A DNA stretch of 64,000 nucleotides from Aurantiochytrium sp. KH105 (lineage: Eukaryota > Sar > Bigyra > Thraustochytrida > Thraustochytriidae), in NCBI GenBank assembly GCA_003116975.1, contig BGKB01000020.1:1-64000 (forward strand), given 5' to 3'. The notes under the pieces were generated by a model. It was not told the origin of the DNA. It was given only the letters and a program-made list of their open reading frames with translations, and did no database searches. The position numbers and the translations under genes were made by a program. Shown here one piece after another: positions 54,531 to 64,000 of this stretch (positions are counted from its first letter, which is position 1; every line of letters begins with the position of its first letter).

Positions 54531-55996
54531 TAGATGTGTTTGAATGGCCGTGCTGGACGCAGAGAATGGATGTACGGATGGATGTGCGCATGGGCATGGA
54601 TAGATCGATGGACGCTGGCGACAGCAGTTTCGCACCCACCTACCCACCCACCCACCTGCACCTGGCAGTGCACTGACTGTGAGTGAGTGCATGGCGGCCA
54701 GCAGCCAGGCGCGCCTTTTGGACTCGGGAAGACGAGATCGACCAGCGACCGATTGATCGGTCGTCGACGGCCCGCAACAGGCGAGATCGCTCGCTCGCTG
54801 GTCGCTCGCTAGATAAAGCTGGCATGATTGAGTCGTTGCGCCCGTCTTACGAACTTTATCGAGAACCGCTGGTCGCACCGCTCGGGGACGCCTCGACGGC
54901 CGCACGCCTGGCTCGCAGTGGCAATGGCCGCGCAGCCACACCGGCCCAGCCAGCCGCCACAGCCCGGCCGGCAACGAGCCAGCCCGCCAGCCCGCCAGGC
55001 GCGGCGGACCTGCTCTTGCTCTTGCTCGCGAAGCGGCCAGGATCGAACGAGCCTGGCCACACGCGGGGCGAGAGAGAACGTGCGCGAGAAAGCATGCAGG
55101 CGAGCCAGGAGCGCAGCGGCACGCGGCGGAAACGGCCAGGTGTGGGTTTGGTGAGGGGGATTCCTCGTGGGGCCTGTCGCTTTGTGTGGGTGATCTGGGA
55201 TACTCGGGTTTGTGTTGTAGTGCTCCTCTGTGGGGCCGCGCGGCAGGTTGGTTGTTGGCAGACTTTGTGGGCGCGACGGGATTCCGGAAGCCTCGCGCAG
55301 CGCAAGAACGCACTCTCTCCCTCTCTCTCTCTCTCCGTGTCCATCTCTCCGTCCTCTTTCTCTATCTCTTGCTCTCTCTCTCGCGCGCGCTCTCCCCACG
55401 CCTCACCACCGTTTCCTTCCCCGCGTTCTTGCCCTGAGCGCTCGCCCTCTTTCTTCGTCCTGACTGATGTGAGCTGCCTCCTCGAGACTCTCTTGCGCGC
55501 GTTGGCGCTCCCCCCACCTCTGGCCTAGCCAGCTGCGGCCAGCCAGCTGGCTGCAGCCAGCCATGGCCGCTCTCCCTGCCGGGGTTGGCTGTTGGCTAGC
55601 CTAGCTAGCTGCGACACGCCAGAAGGTTCGCCGAGCGAGGGCAAGTATCGCTCGTCCGCGCAGAAAATCGATGCGCGCGCGCGCGCAATGCCTTCTCGTT
55701 GGTACTACCTACGCTATAGGCCAATCTATACATCATAGAAAGAAAAGAAAAAGGAACAAAATAAAGCTTTCCCCTGAGATCGATCGACCACCTACCTATA
55801 CCTATACCTAGGCCTACCGATCCGTGGTCGGTCCCTCTGGCTCTCGCTCTCTGAGCCGTGTGTAAGAAACAACTAACGAACGAACTGCCAACTAGTTTTA
55901 ACTACCCACCCGCCCGCGGAGCTGCCAACTTGAACCTCCCTGGTGAGGCGCCGCCGCTGTTCGCGTCGCGACCTCACATCTGTCTCTGTTTTCTTC

Positions 55997-56027
55997 CTGG
56001 CTGGCTGGCTGGCTGGCTGGCTGGCTC
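55997..56027. repeat. (CTGG)n microsatellite
   Basis: Seven CTGG units. Confidence 0.88.
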
Positions 56028-56430
56028 CCTCAGTGAACGGAATGTTCGTTTGCCAGCGGCCATGCTTGCTTTTCACTTTAAGAGAGCGCCAAGCGCAGCC
56101 GCCAGCTTCCTTGTGCCGCCAGGGCAAGCGCCGCCGCCTCGCGGAGCCAACTCGAAGGCGCGGAGACGAGGTAAAATGAATCTCGTCATCGCATGGCATC
56201 GCATCGCATTCAGTCGCTGCAATCGATTGCATCGCCCTCACGGCCGGGCGGCTGGCTGGTGGCTGGCTGGCACTGTCGTCCGAGACAAGAAGAACGCGAA
56301 GCTGCACGTTTGTCGCACGCATCCTCCCTCCCTCGCGCGCTCGCCGTCGCATGCGCACCGCAGCTGCAGCACGGCGCGACGCCGAGCCAGGATCCTAACA
56401 AAGACCGCGAGTCTCGCGTCATGCATGGCC

Positions 56431-56470
56431 AGCAGCCCGAAGCAGCCCGAAGCAGCCCGAAGCAGCCCGA
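56431..56470. repeat. 10-bp minisatellite (AGCAGCCCGA)4
   Basis: Four perfect copies, immediately upstream of the TTTC/GAGC tract. Confidence 0.88.
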
Positions 56471-56484
56471 AGCAGCGGCTTCAG

Positions 56485-56486
56485 TT

Positions 56487-56518
<32 letters not shown>

Positions 56519-56591
56519 TCGAGCTTTCTTTCGAGCTTTCTTTCTTTCTTTCTTTCGAGCTTTCTTTCGAGCTTTCTTTCGAGCTTTCTTT
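56485..56591. repeat. (TTTC)n with interspersed GAGC
   Basis: Nine TTTC units, then alternating GAGC-TTTC-TTTC blocks, giving a higher-order 12-bp periodicity. Confidence 0.88.
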
Positions 56592-57730
56592 GTCTGTCGC
56601 ACGCAGCAGGCAGACAGGCAGGCAGGAAGGAAGGAGGCGCCCCCCCCCAGGCCGGCGAGCTACAGCTTGGCGCGCTAGCTCGCGCGGGGCAAGCTGCGCG
56701 GCGCAAGGGCAAGCAGCGATCAAGCAGTAAGCGCCGCGCAGCTCGGCCTGGGAGGGCGCAGGGGGAAGGGAGCTGAAGGAAGGCAGGCAGGCAGGGGAGG
56801 GGGCGCGCGGGGCCTGGTCGGCGGGCGCGCACGGCGAAATGGCGCGAGGCAGGGCATCCCGGCGCGAGGCGGCGGCGTGAGGGCGAGCGGAGACCTGCCC
56901 GCGCGGGGAGGCGGACCGCCTTCGCGGCCGGGCTCTGCGTGGCTTGTGCCGGGGCGCGGGAGGGAGTCGGCGATTGGTGGATGTCTGTTTGTCTGTGAGG
57001 CGGTCTCGCGGAAGGAGAGGGAGAAGGAAAAAAGAAAGGAAAGCAGAGAGGAAAGAGGCTGGCTGGCAGCCACGATGAGGGACCGCGCGAAGAGGGGCAT
57101 GGATGAAATGAACGAAGGATCGAATGGAATGAATGAATGAATGAACGGATGGGTGGATGGGGCGATCCGCGTGAGGCTGAGAGCACGGAGACGGGGGGAG
57201 GCGGTGCGCTCGGTTGTTGGGTGGTTGCCGGGCCTGGTCAGAGGCCGTGTCGCCAGAAACCAACAGGCCGCAAGAGAGATAGAAATGCCAGGCGACACAA
57301 GGCGAGAGGGGCGTCTTCCGGGTAGCCCCACATCAACTTCTCCGACCCCACATCTCCGTAGCTCTGTGGGGAAGTCTGCTTCAGCAGTCAGTTAATCAGT
57401 CCATGGCCGGGCTGAGGGGACGGTGGCCTGTGGCGAAAGTAAAGTAAAAGAAAGAATGCAAAAAAAGAAAGCTTGGAAAAAAGAAAGAAAGAAAAAAAAA
57501 AAAAAAAAAAAACAGCCCTGCCTTGCCTGGGGCCTTGCCCGCGCCTCGCCAAGCCAGCAGCAAACCGCCTTCTCGAGCCGCGCGCAAGGCAGAGCGCCCC
57601 CACGCCTGCCCGCCGGGAAGCACGGAGACGCAGACGGTGGGCGCCGCTGCCTCCCCTCCGACGCTCGCCCACACGCGAGCGAGCAAGCAAGCAAGCAAGC
57701 AAGCACCGCAAGCAAACCAACGTCCAACAT

Positions 57731-57771
57731 CCCATCCATCCATCCATCCATCCATCCATCCATCCATCCAT

Positions 57772-57804
<33 letters not shown>
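57731..57804. repeat. (CATC)n microsatellite
   Basis: About seventeen CATC units with one CGTC near the end. A shorter AAGC repeat precedes it at 57676-57704. Confidence 0.92.
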
Positions 57805-57948
57805 GCTCGCAGCCGTGCCTGCCTCTCTTGCCTTCAACCCGCCTCCGCGCCGCGCAGCGCCCGCGGCTGGCCCAGGCAAGCGAGCGCGCAAGCTCGCCCT
57901 CGCAGGCGCGCCCCGCGAGGCAGGGCTGGAAGCGCGCGCGGGTCCGCA

Positions 57949-57949
57949 G

Positions 57950-58001
<52 letters not shown>
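57949..58001. repeat. (GGCA)n microsatellite
   Basis: About thirteen uninterrupted GGCA units. Confidence 0.92.
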
Positions 58002-58003
<2 letters not shown>

Positions 58004-58129
58004 CAGGGGAAGCACGCCGGCCTCTCCAGCCGGGTCAGCCGCTGCTGCGCCGCCGCGGCCAGCTTGCCCAGCTTCGCGCGGGGGGGCCGCCGCGAGCTAG
58101 CGGCGGAGCCAGCGGCGGGGCCAGCGGCG

Positions 58130-58155
58130 NNNNNNNNNNNNNNNNNNNNNNNNNN
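58130..58155. other. Assembly gap (26 N)
   Basis: Run of N in an extremely GC-rich GGCGGAGCC/GGGGCC repeat context; the true length is unknown. Confidence 0.98.
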
Positions 58156-58519
58156 GGCGCGATCTGGCGGGAAGAGCGCGGCGGGGCGGGCTCCGACTGC
58201 GGCCGGGTCCGGCGAGAGAACGGCGCGAGCGAGAGCGAGAGCGCACGCGGCGCGAGGGCGGGCAGGGCGATCGGGCGGGCGGCGCGAGGAGGGCGGCGCG
58301 GAGAGGGCAGCGCGGCGCGGAGAGGGCGGGCAGGCAGACGCAGAAGCAGGCACCACGGCGCCCACGGCGCGGGCGCGCGGCGCGGCGGCGGAGCTGAGCG
58401 GCAGGGGCGCGGCGGCGGCTCCCTGGGGCCCCGCGCCGCGCCCGGGAGAGCAGCGCTGGGCCGCGAGGAAGCGCAGGCGCGGCGCCGCGGGCGGCGGCTG
58501 GTGGCTCGCCGCCCCGAGC

Positions 58520-60859
58520 ATGGACGAGGGCGACGATGCGCAGGCAGCGGCGGCGGCGGCGGCGGCGGCCGCGGCGGGAGCGGCCGCCGCCGCGGAGAGG
58601 ACCGCGGGGCGCGGCAGCGGCCAGACCTCGTTCGAGGTGTTTATGCGCTTCGTGAAGCCGCGCGCGGGCGGCGCGGCCGCAGACGGCATCGACGCCTCCG
58701 GCATCCTCAGCCGCGAGTGCTACGAGGCGTGGCTGCGCACGCGCCGCTCGCTCCCCAAAGACAGCCCGCGGGCCTTCAAAGACGCGCTCAAGTCCATCGT
58801 CATGGCCAACAACCGCTGCAAACCCTTCCCGCCGGCCGTCGAGCACGATTTACTGCGACACCTCCGGGCTGAAAGGGTTTGGCCCTGCTTCGAAGAAGAC
58901 CCCTCCGTCCAGATCGGCAAGCGCGGGTGGAAAATCATGGGCTATCACGAACGACAAGCTGGTCCCGCCATCAGAGATTATAACCAGACTGCGGGTGCCC
59001 ACGCCAACCTTCAGCGGCAGCAGCAGCAGCAGCAGCAACAACAACATCAACAACAGCCAAACTACGTTCCCATGCTTGTGACATCGACCTCGCCAAACAA
59101 CGCTGGCGCCGCTGACCCCTCTACGATGGAACGCACGCCCGGCAACACCAGCTACGTAAACGCCACGCCCCACGAGTGGGCAAGTGCCATGATACCGCCT
59201 AGCTCGCTCACTGACGGGCCACCACCACCCTTTTACCCGCCTCAGCAGCCCTTTTATTCCCCTTACTCGCGCGGCCCCTACGCTCCCTACCCGCCAACGC
59301 CACAGCAGCAGCAACAGCAGCAGCAGCAATCACAACCTTTCCAGCACTTTCAGCACAGCAACCAACACGACTACACGCAGAATCACCCGCCTCCCCGCGC
59401 ACACGGCATCCCGGGGGCCCCGTTCCAGACACTGGCCTCGGCGCACCTCGAGCACCCGCACCACCGACAGCTCATCGACCGCTCGAGTGCCCCTGCGCCG
59501 ACCTCCACGCTCGAGAACCGCCGCCAAAGTCAGGGAAGGACACTCATCCGCGCCGCCTCGAGCGAGCCGTCCAACTTCGCCGCCTCTCACTTCATGATGG
59601 ACCACCCCCCGTACCCCACGATGCGGTCATCCTCGGCGACGTCCTCAACCTCCACGATGACAGCCACGTCCATGAGCTTCCCGACGGGCCATCCCGACGG
59701 CGCCGGCCCACAATCATTGCCGACGGCCCAGACGCAGCAGCAGCAGCAGCAACAACAGCAGTCGTCCACCGCCGAGTCCAAGTCCCAGGTCCACGAGACC
59801 TCGCACCAGCACCAGCACGAGCACGAGCTCGAGCTCGATCCACGGCGAGATTTCCAGCAGCATACCGCTCGCGGCGGCCACGAGCGCAGTGAGAGTGCGC
59901 ATTCCGATTCCGCGGCCGCGGCATTGGCGGCAGCGTCGACGTCAACGTCAGCATCATCGACCGGCGGCGAAACCACGAGGCGCGCCGCCGGGGCCAAGCG
60001 CAGACACACCGACCTCTCGCTCGCGCGCCATCACCCGCGCGCAGACGAGGAGCAGCGCAGCGCCGCCGCGGAGGGCACCAAGGACAACAGCAACAGCAAC
60101 GACAATGACGACGACGCTGACGTCGACGGGTCCTTTCTGCTGCTCACCGCAGACCACGCAGCGCCTCCCCTCGAGGCCGCGCCCGCCCCCGAGGACGCCA
60201 ACTTCGTCGTCGCGTACGAGGTCTTCGAGTCGCTCTGCGCACTGCCCAAGGAGGGATTCGCGCGCAAGTACGAGATCTGCCAGCAGCTCCTCGAGCGCCC
60301 CATCGCGATGCGTCTCAACGAGCTGCTCCGCCAGAAAGACCCGCGCTTCGACTTTGAGTTCATCTGCCCCAAGGAGGCTTCCTTTCTGCCGGACCGCCCC
60401 ACATTCGACGCGCTCGTGGAGTACGCCAACGACGGGACTCCCTTTCTCTGTCTCGAGATGGACGCCAAGTTCGAGGCCCTCACCGGCGTCAACCCCATCG
60501 GCGGGCCCCTGCTCGCCTCCACGTCCCCGCTCTACGACGCATGGTCGGTGCACGCCTTCAAAAAGTGCGGCGTGGAGGAGCGCTTGGCGCAGGGACAAAA
60601 GATTTGGGGACACTCCCTCGTCGACGCCAAGAACGGCAACACCCTCGTCCTGCGCTACCGCGCCCACATCGTTGGCCCCTCTCCCAAGGGCGTCTTCATC
60701 AAATTATCCATGCAAGATGTCACCGACCACTACCAAGGCGTCGTCTCTCTCCCGCCCATGTTCGATAGCACCGGTCCGGTGAGCAAAAAAACGAGAAAAG
60801 GCAATTCCCCGCCGCAACTCAAGGCCGAAGCGACTACGACAACCAAGGCCGAGCACTAG
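58520..60859 (+). CDS. Large polyQ protein with a possible C-terminal PAS-like domain
   Basis: 779 residues from the ATG at 58520. After an Ala run, residues about 37-150 form an apparently folded N-terminal part (SFEVFMRFVKP, then CYEAWLRTRRSLPKD, then FKDALKSIVMANNRCKPFP) that I do not recognise. Residues 155-550 are low complexity: several poly-Gln runs, Pro/Tyr-rich, Ser/Thr-rich and His-rich segments. From about 560 a second folded part begins (FVVAYEVFESLCALPKEG). At 630-735 it reads like a PAS domain: GTPFLCLEMDAKFEALTGV, then LAQGQKIWGHSLVDAKNGN, then FIKLSMQDVTDHY, resembling the terminal DVTE strand of PAS. A regulatory or transcription role is plausible, but inferred from fold resemblance alone. 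Earlier in-frame sequence exists across the N gap but lacks a preferred ATG. Confidence 0.75.
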   Translation: MDEGDDAQAAAAAAAAAAAGAAAAAERTAGRGSGQTSFEVFMRFVKPRAGGAAADGIDASGILSRECYEAWLRTRRSLPKDSPRAFKDALKSIVMANNRCKPFPPAVEHDLLRHLRAERVWPCFEEDPSVQIGKRGWKIMGYHERQAGPAIRDYNQTAGAHANLQRQQQQQQQQQHQQQPNYVPMLVTSTSPNNAGAADPSTMERTPGNTSYVNATPHEWASAMIPPSSLTDGPPPPFYPPQQPFYSPYSRGPYAPYPPTPQQQQQQQQQSQPFQHFQHSNQHDYTQNHPPPRAHGIPGAPFQTLASAHLEHPHHRQLIDRSSAPAPTSTLENRRQSQGRTLIRAASSEPSNFAASHFMMDHPPYPTMRSSSATSSTSTMTATSMSFPTGHPDGAGPQSLPTAQTQQQQQQQQQSSTAESKSQVHETSHQHQHEHELELDPRRDFQQHTARGGHERSESAHSDSAAAALAAASTSTSASSTGGETTRRAAGAKRRHTDLSLARHHPRADEEQRSAAAEGTKDNSNSNDNDDDADVDGSFLLLTADHAAPPLEAAPAPEDANFVVAYEVFESLCALPKEGFARKYEICQQLLERPIAMRLNELLRQKDPRFDFEFICPKEASFLPDRPTFDALVEYANDGTPFLCLEMDAKFEALTGVNPIGGPLLASTSPLYDAWSVHAFKKCGVEERLAQGQKIWGHSLVDAKNGNTLVLRYRAHIVGPSPKGVFIKLSMQDVTDHYQGVVSLPPMFDSTGPVSKKTRKGNSPPQLKAEATTTTKAEH

Positions 60860-62098
60860 CTTAACTTGGGTCGACCCACCCACCCATCGACCGGCCCAAC
60901 GGCCGAGCGGCCGACGCGCGCGCGACAAAAGGAAAAGAAAAGGGGAGCGCAGAGACGGGGTTCGTGCGCTTGCGTGCGTCCTATGTCTAGAAGGTCCTGG
61001 GATGCCGAGTAGGATGCTGCTGAGACGCAATGCGACAAGGGGGTTCGCGCGCATCGGGTGCAGAGCATCATTTCCCATCAGACTCCCGCCCCATCCAATC
61101 AAGCCTTTAGTAAGTCGTTCTTTCGACCTGCTCTCGGGGAAGCAAAAGGACTGGTTGCCGCCGGTGGTAAGGCGTTCCGTCAATGTGTTTCCGTCAATGT
61201 GTTAATTGCGCGTGTCTGTGCGTGTGTGTATTCGTGCGCATCTGCATCCGCGCCAAGGAAAAGACGAGAATGGGATGGAATGATAAGGAACGGGAAAGGC
61301 AGATAGAAAAGAAAAGAGAGGCACAAGTGGCGCATTGACGGGCTGGCCGTTAGAGGCCGGTCCTCTTCGCAACCGCAACTGAAACATTTAATCTCTATCC
61401 CTCCCGGCATTGCGGGATTTTCCATCCATGAACAAGCATACATTTCGCCATCGACTTTGTTTGTTTCAAAGATCGGGCGACAAGAGAAAGAAAGACCTGG
61501 GGTCTTTCTTTTTATTATGAGCAAGAATTACTGTATTTTTTCTTTCCCACTTTCGTACTGTCTTCATGTCAGACCTGAAGACAGTCTTGCAGAGATTTGG
61601 CACTCGTGATATTCCGCACTTCAGCCGATCGCCTTGACGGCGCGCAGGCGCGCTCCGCAGCCGCCTGGCTGCCCAGAACACCCGGCGGACCTGAAGTGCA
61701 AGCTTTTGTCGTAAAGTTGTGTCACCTCCCTTTTTCACCCCAAGCGTCTAATAATCGAAGATGGACCAGCGCAGGATTGTTGTTGGTCGGTTTTGCCTGC
61801 ATTTTGCGATGTTTGGTCCTCACGTTGGCAATCTTTGCCTTGATCTGGGTCTCTGTAGGAAGCTAGCTGGCTTGGGCCCACCGTGTTGATCAAGAAAAGT
61901 CTTCATGATCTGCCTGGGTGTCTTTCTTGTTTTCGTGACCGTAAGAAGTTGAATCTTGTTGGCAAATTTGGCTTCCATGCCTTTTCGCCCCCTTCCTGAT
62001 GACTCAGACTGCAAAACTGCTGCTGCGTCCTTCGATGCAAGCTCTGCTGCCCTTGCCATTCTTTCAGCTTGCTCTCAAGCCTTCTCTTGAGTGCAGAG
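60860..62098. other. Convergent spacer between PAS-like gene and transposase relic
   Basis: 1.24 kb, mixed composition, T-rich near 61500-61560. No recognisable gene or terminal repeat. Confidence 0.45.
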
Positions 62099-63907
62099 CT
62101 ACCCGATGATGCGCTCCTCAGAAGGAAGACACAATCGTCCTGGGGACTTCTTCGCAAGATGCGCGCGCATCGCACCTGGCCCCATCTTGTGCGACGAGTT
62201 CTTGACGCCTAGTCCACAAAGCTCTTCGACTCGCTCCCTATAAGGGCCCATGTAGTCGCTACCGTAAGTCGAGCCCTGACGAGGCCGCCGCCCCCAACCT
62301 TGAGGTTTCGCTGGAAGAGCATGGTGTTCCGCGAGCTCATACTCTGGCATATCGCTTCTCCCGCCTCGCAGGCTCACCATTGCTTGCGAGTCATTGTTTG
62401 CTATTGACGTTGCATTGTCCACGCCGATCGTCTCGCACGCTTGCTCAATTGTATCATCGTCAACGTGGGCATAATCACGCAAGTCAATCCCAGTCGAGCT
62501 CGTGGCTCGCATGAGAAAGTCCCCACTCTGGCCCATCAGCTCCACCATGCGACGAACTGCGTATGCAACGGCATCTTGCCGCTCGGAATCGACAAAGTTT
62601 GCCGATCGCTGCTGCTGTGCTTGCTGCTGCGATCGATGTTGGCCTGGCAAGCTGTCAGAACCTTCGTTTATTGCACCGTTCGGTGAAACATGATGCCCAG
62701 GCCGACGAGCACCAGGAACCGTGCCACAACGAAATACATTTAGCAAGTGTACTACTCAAAGCGTTTCCTCGAACATAATGTCATCGCTCACCGCACCAGG
62801 AGCTTGTGTAGAATGCTGGCTTGCTTCTTCATCGTCTGTTTCATACTCACCCTCGACAGAATCGACCGAATCTGCAGCTTTTGTTGGCGATGATGGTGTC
62901 GAGTCTGAGCGTTTCAGGTGACGGCAACTCTTCTGCGACAGGTCAATACGGACCTTTGAACTTGCGTGTCCAGAGTACTCGAAAGTTTCGACAGTCATTG
63001 CAGCATTCTCTGGCGATGTAAAGTCCAATTGCACATTAGATAAGAACGCGTCCATGACCCTTCCCGTAAGCATTAACATCGCGCGCACATCGGTTTTATT
63101 TGCGAGAGTGCGCAGGTTATGCGCCCAGGTACCGGTCTCTCGATTGAAATCAACAAGATCGGTGACTGTATTTGGAATGCCTCCATTTGCTTTCAATGCA
63201 TCGGAAACTGCGTCCGGCGTCGTGATGTCGTTTCTCTGGCGGCAAAATGAAGTGAACTTTGCTGAAACCTGATCAAAATGCGCATTAAGCAAGCTCTTGC
63301 AGCGCTGCCGTGGAGACTTGATCATTCACGGTGATTCCGCAGCCGCCATTCAGAAGGCCTACGCCGAGAAGAAAAAGTAAGCTTCGATAGCGTCCTGCGT
63401 TGTCAGACTGAATTGACACTTCCTTGATGTGCTTGAGAGTGGGGATGTTGTGAGAATTCGAAAAGATTGCTTCGTTGATTGCGACGACCTCGTCTGTTCC
63501 TTGCTGGTTCCCTCGCAAGACGATCGAGTCGAGATGACATTTTTTCGAACTGCTGTCTGCGAGTCAGGGTCATAGTCAAAGAGGACGACAAGAGCCCCGT
63601 GCAAGCTCATGCCTCGCTTGGTATAGTGCCCAAGCGTAGTCTCTTTTGCGTACATTGCAAGGACCTTCATCTTCCAATCTTCGATTATGAGCGCCTCACT
63701 GGATCCGCAGTTTTGAACGCACCGTGTGCTCATTCCTTGCAGGTGTGCGTCAATGGCATCCTCTTGAGCAATACACCGAGCGGCTCGACCGTGGTATAAT
63801 TTCCACTTGGTCTCGACATCAGAAATATATTGCAGCGCATCTTGCTCGTCATTCTTGCCAATCATGTACGTGTTTCTTTGAATGAGGCTCGTAAGCTGTG
63901 CTATGAC
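62099..63907 (-). pseudogene. DDE-type transposase-like gene, frameshifted, partial at window edge
   Basis: Reading leftwards, blocks of one protein appear in order: IEDWKMKVLAMYAKETT and YTKRGMSLHGALVV (63610-63700), then QQGTDEVVAINEAI (about 63470-63505), IQSDNAGRYRSLL (about 63385-63420), SLLNAHFDQVSAKF and NDITTPDAVSDALKANGGI (63200-63300). Finally GWGRRPRQGSTYGSDYMGPY and PGRLCLPSEERIIG come near the C-terminus (62099-62290). I recall this order from transposase-like genes repeated in oomycete and algal genomes, with acidic residues before and in the SDNA block. The frame is broken around 63550 (an A6 run), near 63320, and by a TGA at 62756. A likely 47-bp intron (63908-63954, GTAAGG...TTAG) leads to an upstream exon that runs off the window. 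Confidence 0.68.
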
Positions 63908-64000
63908 CTAAGACGGAAGCTTGCACGCGCCGCAGGAAGAAAAATACTCCTTACCATCACTCGACCGGACGCTTGGACAGTCTGACGGAGCAAGAGCATA

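Larger units (their letters stand above)
52052..58519. other. 6.5-kb gene-poor, microsatellite-rich stretch
   Basis: No convincing coding sequence. Many overlapping open frames on both strands are Pro/Ser/Arg/His-rich products of repeats (for example His-Pro-Ser-Ile runs from CATC units). The stretch holds at least eight distinct short tandem repeats and a run of Ns. The last about 1 kb before 58520 is extremely GC-rich and open in the frame of the downstream gene, but it has no ATG that I prefer over 58520. Confidence 0.5.

Noticed and set aside
53707-55528. Several 280-310-codon frames on both strands
   Set aside because: Low complexity, mutually overlapping, and encode repeat-derived His-Pro-Ser-Ile strings.
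57388-58704. 438-codon minus-strand open frame crossing the N gap
   Set aside because: Product of CATC and GGCA repeats and Ns; antisense to the start of the polyQ gene.

Overview
The window is nuclear DNA from a GC-rich, intron-poor unicellular eukaryote. The gene set is kinesin-7, ABHD17-type hydrolase, SARAF, Pat1, a TPR-type O-GlcNAc transferase, tetraspanin, Iwr1, an NT5DC nucleotidase and RAD51. That set, with mostly single-exon genes, GT-AG introns where present, and protist-type DNA transposons, suggests a stramenopile, perhaps a thraustochytrid. The lineage is inferred from gene content only. The assembly is draft quality: single N at 9033 and 26580, and 26 Ns at 58130-58155.

Layout. 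0-22.8 kb is a dense housekeeping block. It holds, in order: kinesin (-), three-exon ABHD17-like hydrolase (+), a one-pass membrane protein with cadherin/Ig-like repeats (+), a WD40-like protein (-), SARAF (+), then four minus-strand genes (Pat1, O-GlcNAc transferase, tetraspanin, Iwr1 with an ankyrin insertion), and a small acidic protein built on repeated DGFG/DGFC motifs (+). 23.7-26.8 kb is a decayed Mutator-like element with 19-bp terminal inverted repeats. 26.8-42.0 kb is a 15-kb stretch with no gene I can support, full of microsatellites. 42-52 kb returns to genes: a lipid-anchored triple-SAM protein (-), a mitochondrial-looking NT5DC nucleotidase (+), RAD51 (+) and a seven-finger C2H2 protein (+), with an AT-rich island between the last two pairs. 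52.1-58.5 kb is a second microsatellite-rich, gene-poor stretch. It is followed by a long polyQ protein with a possible C-terminal PAS-like domain (+), and at the right edge by a second, different, broken DDE-type transposase (-).

Neighbouring genes do not form a pathway. Functions fall into RNA metabolism (Pat1, Iwr1), cytoskeleton (kinesin), membrane and calcium biology (SARAF, tetraspanin, ABHD17-like, triple-SAM), nucleocytoplasmic glycosylation, and homologous recombination (RAD51). I see no clear novel gene system. The most unusual items are the Iwr1-ankyrin architecture, the O-GlcNAc transferase with altered active-site motifs, the DGFG-repeat protein, and the two transposon relics. 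Because the DNA is GC-rich, most real genes carry long antisense open frames; these were discarded.
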